Source of the DNA: DASUPK01 sp033856335
Lineage (GTDB): Bacteria > Actinomycetota > Thermoleophilia > Solirubrobacterales > 70-9
Reading direction: 5' to 3'
Assembly: GCA_033856335.1 (NCBI GenBank)
Contig: JAWVFG010000080.1
Location: 1-10,172 of the forward strand
Length of the DNA: 10,172 nt
Shown here: positions 1 to 6,761 of the stretch, piece by piece
Layout: each line of letters begins with the position of its first letter
Position numbering within the stretch: position 1 is the stretch's first letter
Translations under genes and position numbers: made by a program
Notes under the pieces: generated by a model
Told to the model about the DNA's origin: nothing
What the model saw: only the letters and a program-made list of their open reading frames with translations
Databases searched by the model: none

Positions 1-2595
1 GTCGGCGAGGTCGTCCGGCTGCTCGCCAGCGAGGGCAAGCTCACCGGCGGAGGCAGCGCCGCGGAGCTCGAGATCCCCCAGGGGGTTCGGGAGGTCGTCG
101 GGCGCCGCCTCGACCGGCTCAGCGAGAAGACGAACGAGGCTTTGCGGGTGGCCGCCGTGATCGGCCGCGAGTTCGAGGAGGACCTGGTCTGGCGGGTCGC
201 CGAGCTGCGCCCCGAGGACCTGATGACAGCCGCCCGGGAGGCCATCGCCGAGCGCCTGGTCACCGATCTCGGGGACCGCCGCTACTCCTTCGCCCATGCT
301 CTGGTCCGCGACACCCTCTACGAGGAGCTCACCCCCCCGAAGCGCTCTGCGCTCCACGAGCGCGCCGGGCTCGCAATCGAGAAGATCTGCGGCGACAAAG
401 TCGACGAGCGCCTCGGCGAGCTGGCCCACCACTTCCTCGAAGCGGCCCCGCGCGGCGACCTCGCCAAGGCGATCGACTACGCGCAGCGGGCTGGGAAGCA
501 GGACATGGATCAGCTCGCCTACGAGGACGCCGTCGACGTGTACGGGCGCGCGCTCGAGGTGCTCGAGTTGATGGAGGAGCCCGATGAGGCCCTGCGGTGC
601 AGCCTGTTGCTTTCGCTGGGCGGAGCCGAAGCCAAGTCGGCTCGGGTGGCGGACGCGAGGGAGGCGTTCGAGCGGGCGGCGGATTCGGCGCGGCAACTCG
701 GCGACACCGACAGCCTGGTCGGGGCCGCGATCGGGATCGCGATGTTGAGCGAGGCCGGACGCCTCGACGAGAAGCTCCTCGCCCTCCTGGACGAGGCGCT
801 GGACCTGATCGGGCCGGAGCGAACGGCGCGGCGCGCCGCGTTGCTCAGTGCCAAGTCGGCCGAGATGTACTGGGTCGACAACGACCTCTCCGAGTCGACC
901 AGGCTGGTCGATGAGGCGATCGAGATCGCCCGTGAGGTCGGGGCGCCCCAGTCGCTGGCGGCGGCCCTGCAGCGCAAGATCTTCATCCCCTCCGGGCCCA
1001 ATGCGCCACACGAACGGCTGGCGCTCGCGGACGAGATGCTCGAGATCGGCCAGGAGCACGGCAATCGCGAGGCGGTGCTTCGGGCGCACTCCTACCGCCT
1101 CTGGCAGTTCCTCGAGCTCGGGGACATGCCGGCCGTCGATCGCGAGCTGGCGATCTACGCGCGGCTCGCCGAGGCGCTGCGCATGCCGGAGCACACCTGG
1201 CACACGATCGCGCTCCGCGCCACGCGCGCGCTCCTCGACGGCGACATCGAGAGGGCCGAGAAGCTGGCCGGGCAGGCGAGGGATGCGGGTGAGCGCGCCG
1301 AGCAGCCGGTCGCCTCCCAGACCTACGGCATCCAGATGACGCAGATCCGGAGCCTGCAGGGCCGAGCCGGCGAGCTGGTGCCCGCCGTCCGCGACCTCGC
1401 CGAGCGCTTCCCGGGTATCCCCGCCTGGCGCGGCGGCCTGGTCACGCTCGCTGCGCGCTCTGGCGATGTCGAGCTGGCCCGCCAGGAGCTGGTGCGCTTC
1501 GCCGGGGACGACTTCTCCGCGATCCCCAGAGACGTCAACTGGTTGCCCGGGATGAGCCTGCTCGGAGAGGCGATCGCGCTGATCGGCGATACCGAGCGCG
1601 CCCAGCCCGCCTATGACGACCTGCTGCCGTACGAGGGGCTGGTGATCGTGGTCGCCCGCGCCGCGGGCTGCAACGGGCCGATCGACCGGGTGCTCGGGAT
1701 GCTCGCGCAGACCATGGGCAGGACCGACGACGCCGAACGGCATCTGGCGAACTCGGTCGAGATCGCGACCGGGATGGACGACCGCCCGGGGATGGCGCTC
1801 TGCGGCTTGGCGCTCGCCGAGCTGCTGCTGGAGCGGGATGCCGACGGCGATCGCGAACCCGCGCTCGAGCTGCTGGCGGAGGTGCTGGGGACGGCACGCG
1901 AGATGGGCGCCCGCTGGATCGTCGATCGAGCGCTCCGCGCCCGACTCGAGGCGCAGGGCCTGACCGGTGTGGACGTGACGACCTCGATCGACGAGATGGT
2001 CTCCGCCCTGGAGGAGGAGCGCCCGGACATGCGCGCCCACGCCGCCCCGGACGGGACCGTCGCGATCCTGTTCAGCGACATCGAGGACTCGACGGTCCTC
2101 ACCGAGAAGCTCGGCGACGAGCAATGGCTCGAGGTCCTGCGCGAGCACAACACGATCTTCAGGGAGCAGATCTCGCGCCACGAGGGCTACGAGGTGAAGA
2201 GCCAGGGGGACGGCTTCATGCTCGCCTTCCCGGATCCGTGCGAGGCGCTCGACTGCGCGATCGGGGTCCAGCGCGCCTTCGCCGAGCGCGAGCGAGATGG
2301 CGGGGGAGAGTCACTCCGCGTGCGGATGGGCCTCCACACCGGCGAGGTGATCTCGGAGGAGGGCGACTACTTCGGCAAGAACGTGATCCTCGCCGCGCGG
2401 ATCGCCGCGCAGGCGGTGGGGGGCGAGATCCTCGTCTCAGAGCAGATGCGCGAGGCGGCGTCGGGCGGGGAGGGGGGCGGACTGCGCTTCGACGACGGCC
2501 GCGAGCTCGAGCTCAAGGGCCTCGCGGGCAGCCACCGGGTATTCCGGGCGGAGTGGGCGGAGTCTGACGCGGCCTCGTCCGCCTCGGTCGCCTGA
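1..2595 (+). CDS. AAA-type ATPase / TPR regulator with C-terminal class III adenylate cyclase domain (5' end outside the window)
   Basis: The frame is open from base 1, so the start lies upstream; 864 residues are visible. The first ~190 residues resemble the lid and winged-helix part of STAND/AAA regulators (IPQGVREVVGRRLDRLS, then AAVIGREF and YSFAHALVRDTLYEEL). A long helical region with TPR-like character follows to about base 2030. The last ~180 residues are a class III nucleotide cyclase domain. Metal-binding Asp residues are in FSDIEDST (codon 2077) and GDGF (2209). The adenine-specifying Lys (2197) and Asp (2365) are present, which predicts ATP as substrate and cAMP as product. The catalytic Arg is kept (2398), but the usual transition-state Asn is Ile (2386). 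The Walker motifs would be upstream. In many relatives the cyclase domain is N-terminal; here it is C-terminal. The visible part has no membrane segment, so a cytosolic location is likely. The ligand sensed is unknown. Confidence 0.92.
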   Translation, partial: VGEVVRLLASEGKLTGGGSAAELEIPQGVREVVGRRLDRLSEKTNEALRVAAVIGREFEEDLVWRVAELRPEDLMTAAREAIAERLVTDLGDRRYSFAHALVRDTLYEELTPPKRSALHERAGLAIEKICGDKVDERLGELAHHFLEAAPRGDLAKAIDYAQRAGKQDMDQLAYEDAVDVYGRALEVLELMEEPDEALRCSLLLSLGGAEAKSARVADAREAFERAADSARQLGDTDSLVGAAIGIAMLSEAGRLDEKLLALLDEALDLIGPERTARRAALLSAKSAEMYWVDNDLSESTRLVDEAIEIAREVGAPQSLAAALQRKIFIPSGPNAPHERLALADEMLEIGQEHGNREAVLRAHSYRLWQFLELGDMPAVDRELAIYARLAEALRMPEHTWHTIALRATRALLDGDIERAEKLAGQARDAGERAEQPVASQTYGIQMTQIRSLQGRAGELVPAVRDLAERFPGIPAWRGGLVTLAARSGDVELARQELVRFAGDDFSAIPRDVNWLPGMSLLGEAIALIGDTERAQPAYDDLLPYEGLVIVVARAAGCNGPIDRVLGMLAQTMGRTDDAERHLANSVEIATGMDDRPGMALCGLALAELLLERDADGDREPALELLAEVLGTAREMGARWIVDRALRARLEAQGLTGVDVTTSIDEMVSALEEERPDMRAHAAPDGTVAILFSDIEDSTVLTEKLGDEQWLEVLREHNTIFREQISRHEGYEVKSQGDGFMLAFPDPCEALDCAIGVQRAFAERERDGGGESLRVRMGLHTGEVISEEGDYFGKNVILAARIAAQAVGGEILVSEQMREAASGGEGGGLRFDDGRELELKGLAGSHRVFRAEWAESDAASSASVA

Positions 2596-3195
2596 GTGCC
2601 CGATCAATTCGTCACTCACTCGATCGAGATGCCGAGGGGCGAGCTCCGTTTGCTCCAGCCCGAGGAGGCAGCCGAGATCCCCGATGACCACCAGGTCGAA
2701 TGGGCGCCGCTCGCTCCCTACTGGTCCGTCCTCTGGCGCAGCGGCGTGGCCCTGGGGCGCGAGCTCGAAGCCGAATCGCTCCAGGGCCGGCGAGTGGTCG
2801 AGCTGGGCTGCGGGCTCGCGGTGCCGAGCATCGCGGCTGCCCGGGCGGGGGCCGATGCGCTGGCGACGGACGGCGACGTGGATGCGCTCGCGCTCGTCAG
2901 GCGCAATGCGGAGGCAAACGGGGTCCAGGTCGGGACGGCGGCCGTCGACTGGGCTGATCCCGACGAGCTCGTGGATCGCGGCCCGTTCGACCTGGTCCTC
3001 TGCTCAGACATCCTCTACGAGCGTCCCAGCGTCTCCATGCTGTTGAAGCTGCTGCCGCGCCTCGCACCCGTGGCGTGGATCGCCGATCCCGGCCGGCCGG
3101 CGGCCGGCGCCTTCATGGAGGAGGCGGAGAGCCGGTGGCCGATCGAGGCTCGCGTGCGGGGCGTCGTTCGCCTCTACCGGATGCAGCTCGGCTGA
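2596..3195 (+). CDS. Class I SAM-dependent methyltransferase, METTL20/21-like
   Basis: A 199-residue Rossmann-fold methyltransferase. PYWSVLWRSG (41-50) is the entry helix typical of the ETFB-lysine / METTL21-type group. Motif I is VVELGCGLAVPS (67-78), the acidic end of strand 2 is in ATDGD (90-94), VDWAD lies at 117-121, and the strand-4 motif is LCSDILYE (135-142). The substrate is probably a protein side chain or a small molecule and cannot be read from sequence; the protein looks cytosolic. The GTG start at 2596 directly follows the TGA of the cyclase gene, so translational coupling in one operon is likely, but I see no clear Shine-Dalgarno sequence. An in-frame ATG at 2629 would remove 11 residues and keep all motifs, so the start is uncertain. 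A hairpin lies 18 bases after the stop. Confidence 0.85.
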   Translation: MPDQFVTHSIEMPRGELRLLQPEEAAEIPDDHQVEWAPLAPYWSVLWRSGVALGRELEAESLQGRRVVELGCGLAVPSIAAARAGADALATDGDVDALALVRRNAEANGVQVGTAAVDWADPDELVDRGPFDLVLCSDILYERPSVSMLLKLLPRLAPVAWIADPGRPAAGAFMEEAESRWPIEARVRGVVRLYRMQLG

Positions 3196-3213
3196 CTCGC
3201 GGCTGGGCGGCGC

Positions 3214-3231
3214 GCGGGGAGGGCTTCCCGC
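3214..3231 (+). terminator. Hairpin after the methyltransferase gene, possible weak terminator
   Basis: GCGGGGA (3214-3220) pairs with TTCCCGC (3225-3231) around a GGGC loop, giving a 7-bp stem with one G-T wobble, 18 bases after the methyltransferase stop. No T-run follows; the next bases hold a -10-like box for the next gene. It may attenuate readthrough between the two units, but I cannot show that it terminates. Confidence 0.3.
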
Positions 3232-3232
3232 C

Positions 3233-3259
3233 TACAGTTGGATCTCTCAGCAGGAAGGG
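3233..3259 (+). promoter_or_regulatory. Candidate -10 box and Shine-Dalgarno for the NlpC/P60 gene
   Basis: TACAGT (3233-3238) fits the actinobacterial TANNNT -10 pattern; transcription would start near 3245. AGGAAGGG (3252-3259) is a good Shine-Dalgarno sequence seven bases before the GTG at 3267. This decides the start of that gene over an upstream in-frame ATG at 3075 that lies inside the methyltransferase. No recognisable -35 box is seen at the usual spacing. Confidence 0.45.
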
Positions 3260-3266
3260 CCGGGAC

Positions 3267-4034
3267 GTGCTCAGAAGACTTCGTCAGACAAGCCGCGCTG
3301 TACTCGCGGTCGTGGCGCTCGCGGTGATCGCGGGGGCTGCCGTGATCTTGCTCTCGGGCGGATCGGATCCGGCTCCCAGCAAGCTGGCTGACGTCCAGGT
3401 GGCACCACCCCCATGGGCGGCGGACCCCCAGTTCAAACCGGGAGCGACGCAGCCCTCCGCATCCGCCAAGCAGCGGCCCGCGGCTGCTCCCGCCCCGATC
3501 GACCCGAAGACCGGGATGCCCGCCGCTTCGGCCGGCAGCAACGGCTCCTACACGCCGCCGTCCCCGGCTGAGCGAAAGCGGGTGTATTTCGCCACTCATC
3601 CCGCCGGCGGCGCCGACTCCAGCGCGCGCACGGCATACCTGCTCAACAGGACCGCTCTCGCCCCACCGGCGGCACCGGACGTGATCAAGGGAGTGATCAG
3701 CGCCGCGAACCTGATCGTCGGCCAGCCGTATGTCTGGGGAGGAGGCCACGCGTCCTGGCAATCGAAGGGCTATGACTGCTCGGGAGCGGTGAGCTACGCC
3801 CTGGCAGGCGGTGGTTTGCTGCAGGCGCCGCTCACCTCCGGTCAGTTCATGTCCTACGGCGCGCCGGGCCCCGGGCAATGGCTCACCATCTATGCAAGCC
3901 CCAGCCACGTCTACGCGGTGGTTGCCGGGCTGCGCTGGGACACGGTCGGCGACGCGAGGGGCTCGGGGCCGCGCTGGCACCCCTTCGACGCATATCCGTC
4001 CGGATTCACCGTGCGGCACATCCCCGGCCTCTGA
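3267..4034 (+). CDS. Membrane-anchored or secreted NlpC/P60-type cell-wall protein
   Basis: With the GTG start at 3267 (Shine-Dalgarno seven bases upstream) the protein has 255 residues. Residues ~10-30 (RAVLAVVALAVIAGAAVILL) form a signal anchor or uncleaved signal sequence. An Ala/Pro-rich linker spans to ~130, followed by an NlpC/P60-like domain. GQPYVWGGGH precedes GYDCSGAVSYAL, with the predicted nucleophile Cys171; His214 in SPSHVYAVV is the likely second catalytic residue. The usual third polar residue is not at its normal spacing; His238 in RWHPFD, 24 residues later, is a candidate. Family members hydrolyse peptide bonds in peptidoglycan, so a role outside the membrane in wall turnover is the best guess. 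The tail (AGLRWDTVGDARG...GFTVRHIPGL) looks like a subtype I associate with Solirubrobacterales. Substrate and activity are unproven. Confidence 0.82.
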   Translation: MLRRLRQTSRAVLAVVALAVIAGAAVILLSGGSDPAPSKLADVQVAPPPWAADPQFKPGATQPSASAKQRPAAAPAPIDPKTGMPAASAGSNGSYTPPSPAERKRVYFATHPAGGADSSARTAYLLNRTALAPPAAPDVIKGVISAANLIVGQPYVWGGGHASWQSKGYDCSGAVSYALAGGGLLQAPLTSGQFMSYGAPGPGQWLTIYASPSHVYAVVAGLRWDTVGDARGSGPRWHPFDAYPSGFTVRHIPGL

Positions 4035-4048
4035 TCAGAGCGGCACTC

Positions 4049-4054
4049 TAGGCT
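4049..4054 (+). promoter_or_regulatory. Candidate -10 box for leaderless transcription of the 841-aa membrane protein gene
   Basis: TAGGCT ends six bases before the ATG at 4061, so initiation at the normal distance would fall on the A of the start codon. No Shine-Dalgarno sequence is present in the 26-base gap. The same arrangement recurs at 6588-6602. Leaderless mRNAs are common in Actinomycetota. No -35 box is evident. Confidence 0.5.
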
Positions 4055-4060
4055 TCCGCG

Positions 4061-6586
4061 ATGCTTTCGGCTCTCCTGGCGGGCGCGCTGATCGTCGTCG
4101 CCTCGCTCCTCCTCGGCTCGGCGATCATGGCGATCGCCGGCCTGCCGCGACATTCCCCCGCCGGGCCGGCCACCGGCATCTCGGCCTTGCTGGTGATCTG
4201 CGGCATCGCGGTCAAGCTGCCCGGCTACGCGATCACCGCCGCGGTGGCGGTCGGTGTGGCCCTGATCGCCTGCTTCATCGTCTTCGGCCGGACGCGGGCG
4301 CCGGCAGGGGCCGTGCGTATCGGCGCGATCGTCGCCGTGATCGGCGCGGCCCTGGTCGTGGCGATCCCGTTCGCCACCAGTGGTCGGGTTGGGATCCTCG
4401 GGCAGGGTCTCGTCAACGACGACATGGCATCCCATCTGCTCTTCACCGAGTGGATCAGCTCGCACGCCGGACCGACCCCCGACCTGATCAAGGACGGCTA
4501 CCCGCTCGGCCCGCATGCCATCGTCGCGGCGACCGCGAAAGTGAGCGGCGCCAGCCTGATCGAGGGCTTCGCCGGTCTGACCGGTGCGATCGCGGTCCTC
4601 CTGTCCCTGACGGCATACGGGGCGCTGTCCGGTGTTCGCGGTTGGCTCCGGGTCCCGGCGGCCGTCCTCGCAGCCAGTCCCTACCTCGCGGCCGCCTACC
4701 TGGCACAGGGCGCGTTCAAGGAGCCACTGCTCGCCCTCACTCTGCTCGGCTTCGCGCTGGCCCTGCCCGCCGTCCGTCCGGCATGGTCTGAAAGAGCCGG
4801 TAGCGGCGGCTACCAATCCGGTAGCAGGGGCTACGGGCCTGGGGCGAGGGGCGCGATCCCGCTGGGCGTGATCGCCGCCGGCACGATCTACAACTACAGC
4901 TTCCCGGGGCTCGCCTGGCTGCTCGGGGCCGCACTGGTCTGGATGCTGGTCATCGGCCTTCGCGAGCGGGACGCGGCTCGCGGTGTCCTCGCCGGACTTC
5001 GCCTGCGGGAACGGCTCCGCCGAGCCAGGCCGGCGCTGGCGGTGGGGATCGGGATCCCGATCGTCGCCGCCCTGCCGGAGATCCTGCGCCTCGCGAGCTT
5101 CTCCAGCTTCAAGGCGTTCAACCCCTCGGGTACCGGCCCGACAGTCGGCTTCGGCAACCTCCGCCAGCCGCTCAACCCGCTGGAGGTCTTCGGGATCTGG
5201 CCGTCGGGCGAGTTCCGGATCACACCCGCGAACTCGACCACGCCCGAGATCGCCTTCTACCTCGGAGCGCTGCTCGCGCTGGTTGCGTTCGCCTGGGGCC
5301 TGGGCCGGGCGCTGTCCCGCCGGGAGTCCGCGCTTCCCTCGGCGTTGCTGGCGGTCACGGTCCTCTATCTCGCCTCGCTGGCGCTCGGCACCCCGTACAC
5401 CCAGGCGAAGGCGCTCGCGATCGCCGCCCCGCTGATCATGGTGGTCGCGCTGAGGGGGCTGCTCTCGGCGGACTCGCTGCCGGGCGAGGAATCAGACGTC
5501 CCCGCGGCGGGAGGCGCGCGGTGGTGGCCACCCCGCCCGCTGCGGCCACTGACTGGATTCGCAGTCCCCCTGCTCACGCTCGCGTTCGCGGCCGCAGCGG
5601 CGTTCTCGACCCTGCTGCCGCTCCGCCAGGCCGCGGTGGGGCCGGACTACCACCAGCAGGAGATGCTCCGCATGCGGCCGATCGTCGACGGCCAGAACGT
5701 CCTCTTCCTCGGCCGAGACAACTTCGTCTCCTGGGAGCTGATCGGCTCGGAGGTCTATGCGCCGATCACCAACCACTACGACGTCGAGGAGACCCATGCT
5801 CTGTACCGGGCGACCGACCTGAACGCCAAGTTCGACTGGGACAACCTCCCGCAGTTCGTGATGAACAACTTCAACTGGGTGGTGACGACAAGCGCCGCGA
5901 TGCAGAGCCAGGCGCCGCCCGGCTTCGTGCCGCGGCTGCGGACGGGCGACTTCATCCTCTGGCACCGCGACCACCCCGTCGGGCAGCGGCGAACCCTGTA
6001 CGAGCCACTCAATCCCGGCGCCCCGCTCAATTGCGCCGACCCGGGCCAGGCGCCTCTCCGGAGGATCGCCGGCACCGCGACCGTGTTCACCGTCCAGCCG
6101 GTGATCGGGAAGGTCTGGAACCCAAGCCCCGAGCTGATCCAGACCGAGCCTGCCCACCAGCGGCTCTATCTGACGCCCGGCCGCTGGGACATCTCCATTC
6201 AGTACGCGAGCACACAGGCGCTGCACGTCACCGCGAGCGGCCCGGGACTCGCATCCCCGTTCAGCGCGGAGCTGCGCACCAACCTGCTCTTCCGGGGCCC
6301 GTCGCCCTACTACCCCGTCGGCTCGCTGGACGTGAAGCGGGCGGGAGACGTGATCGTCAACGTCGACGTCGCCGATCCACCGCTGATCGGCCGCCTGCTG
6401 CGCACGGAGAGCAAGGCCTATCTCTCCGGCCTGGCCCTGACCCGCGCCGACCCTGCCCGGCAGACCGTCGCCCTCCGTCAGGCCTGCGGCCGGTACGTCG
6501 ACTGGTACAGGGTCGCGCCGGGCACCCCGGCGACCGCCCTTCGCGGTGTGGTCGCGCCGCACCCGCAGCCGATCCAGCCCGACTGA
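4061..6586 (+). CDS. Large polytopic membrane protein with C-terminal soluble domain, possibly GT-C-like
   Basis: The protein has 841 residues. By eye there are 12-14 hydrophobic helices between residues 1 and ~530 (for example 1-27, 55-76, 87-106, 195-215, 265-302, 325-342, 395-442, 446-465, 500-520), then ~310 residues without membrane segments that probably lie outside the cell. An early loop carries NDDMASHL (119-126) followed by GYPLGPH (146-152). Paired acidic residues in the first large loop of a many-helix protein recall GT-C glycosyltransferases, which use polyprenyl-phosphate sugars, and actinobacterial membrane families such as DUF6541. I cannot assign a family with confidence. The ~200-residue C-terminal end looks beta-rich (RLYLTPGRWDISIQYAS). 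A cytosolic-looking loop at ~245-265 is Gly/Ser/Tyr-rich and encoded by a DNA repeat. The ATG at 4061 is supported by the leaderless -10 box. A neighbouring wall-associated gene fits an envelope role. Confidence 0.8.
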   Translation: MLSALLAGALIVVASLLLGSAIMAIAGLPRHSPAGPATGISALLVICGIAVKLPGYAITAAVAVGVALIACFIVFGRTRAPAGAVRIGAIVAVIGAALVVAIPFATSGRVGILGQGLVNDDMASHLLFTEWISSHAGPTPDLIKDGYPLGPHAIVAATAKVSGASLIEGFAGLTGAIAVLLSLTAYGALSGVRGWLRVPAAVLAASPYLAAAYLAQGAFKEPLLALTLLGFALALPAVRPAWSERAGSGGYQSGSRGYGPGARGAIPLGVIAAGTIYNYSFPGLAWLLGAALVWMLVIGLRERDAARGVLAGLRLRERLRRARPALAVGIGIPIVAALPEILRLASFSSFKAFNPSGTGPTVGFGNLRQPLNPLEVFGIWPSGEFRITPANSTTPEIAFYLGALLALVAFAWGLGRALSRRESALPSALLAVTVLYLASLALGTPYTQAKALAIAAPLIMVVALRGLLSADSLPGEESDVPAAGGARWWPPRPLRPLTGFAVPLLTLAFAAAAAFSTLLPLRQAAVGPDYHQQEMLRMRPIVDGQNVLFLGRDNFVSWELIGSEVYAPITNHYDVEETHALYRATDLNAKFDWDNLPQFVMNNFNWVVTTSAAMQSQAPPGFVPRLRTGDFILWHRDHPVGQRRTLYEPLNPGAPLNCADPGQAPLRRIAGTATVFTVQPVIGKVWNPSPELIQTEPAHQRLYLTPGRWDISIQYASTQALHVTASGPGLASPFSAELRTNLLFRGPSPYYPVGSLDVKRAGDVIVNVDVADPPLIGRLLRTESKAYLSGLALTRADPARQTVALRQACGRYVDWYRVAPGTPATALRGVVAPHPQPIQPD
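4797..4838 (+). repeat. Two tandem imperfect 21-base units inside the membrane-protein gene, each with a small inverted repeat
   Basis: Bases 4797-4817 and 4818-4838 both begin CCGGTAGC and contain GGCTAC. In copy 1, GGTAGC (4799-4804) and GCTACC (4809-4814) form a perfect 6-bp stem around GGCG. In copy 2, GTAGC (4821-4825) and GCTAC (4830-4834) form a 5-bp stem around AGGG. The unit length of 21 keeps the frame and encodes the loop GSGGYQSGSRGYGPG. Confidence 0.7.
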
Positions 6587-6587
6587 C

Positions 6588-6593
6588 TAGGAT
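6588..6593 (+). promoter_or_regulatory. Candidate -10 box for leaderless transcription of the 28-aa ORF
   Basis: TAGGAT ends six bases before the ATG at 6600, the same geometry as the box before the gene at 4061; the two sites share CTAGGnTnnnnCGATG. It overlaps the two bases just after the upstream stop codon (6584-6586). No Shine-Dalgarno sequence is present. Confidence 0.5.
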
Positions 6594-6599
6594 CGGCCG

Positions 6600-6686
6600 A
6601 TGCCCCGCCTCTGGGCCGCGACCCTCGTGATCCTCGTCGTCTGCCTGCTGGCGTCGATGGTGATCGCCGTCGTCAAGCTGACCTGA
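6600..6686 (+). CDS. Small single-helix membrane protein, 28 aa
   Basis: ATG at 6600 to TGA at 6684-6686 encodes 28 residues: a short MPRLW head, a continuous hydrophobic stretch at residues ~6-25 (AATLVILVVCLLASMVIAVV) and a KLT tail. The composition is that of a single transmembrane helix with an Arg near one end and a Lys near the other. Support comes from the -10-like TAGGAT six bases before the ATG, matching the start of the neighbouring 841-aa gene, and from its position in a gap of otherwise unexplained sequence. It begins 13 bases after that gene's stop and could act with it, or independently as a small membrane regulator. I do not recognise a family. High-GC sequence often yields hydrophobic frames by chance, so the call is tentative. 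Confidence 0.5.
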   Translation: MPRLWAATLVILVVCLLASMVIAVVKLT

Positions 6687-6719
6687 GCGCGAGTGCTGCG
6701 CCCTTCGGGCCCCGCGGGG

Positions 6720-6760
6720 TAGTATCGGCCCGCAAATTCCGGCGTGTGGCGAGGAGGAGG
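6720..6760 (+). promoter_or_regulatory. Candidate -10 box and strong Shine-Dalgarno for the universal stress protein gene
   Basis: TAGTAT (6720-6725) is a good -10 box, placing transcription start near 6732 and leaving a 5' leader of about 30 bases. GAGGAGGAGG (6751-6760) is a strong Shine-Dalgarno sequence right before the ATG at 6762, which selects that start over the in-frame GTG at 6744. No clear -35 box is seen. Confidence 0.55.
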
Positions 6761-6761
6761 A

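Noticed and set aside
3075..3266. Upstream in-frame extension of the NlpC/P60 protein
   Set aside because: It overlaps 121 bases of the methyltransferase gene and encodes Arg/Gly-rich sequence; the GTG at 3267 has a good Shine-Dalgarno sequence and opens directly into a signal-anchor region.
3811..4791. Plus-strand frame overlapping the NlpC/P60 and membrane-protein genes
   Set aside because: The product is Arg/Ala/Gly-rich without any recognisable domain and spans two well-supported genes and their gap.
5492..6562. Long open frame on the minus strand (about 356 codons) opposite the membrane-protein gene
   Set aside because: It is a high-GC shadow of the real gene: low-complexity Arg/Gly/Val-rich product, no motif, no promoter or Shine-Dalgarno, while the plus-strand frame encodes a coherent membrane protein.
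6697..6731. GC-rich inverted repeats (GCCC-TTC-GGGC and the palindrome CCCCGCGGGG) before the USP gene, considered as an intrinsic terminator
   Set aside because: The stems are short and mutually exclusive, no T-run follows, and the -10 box TAGTAT comes directly after; this composition is common by chance in high-GC DNA.
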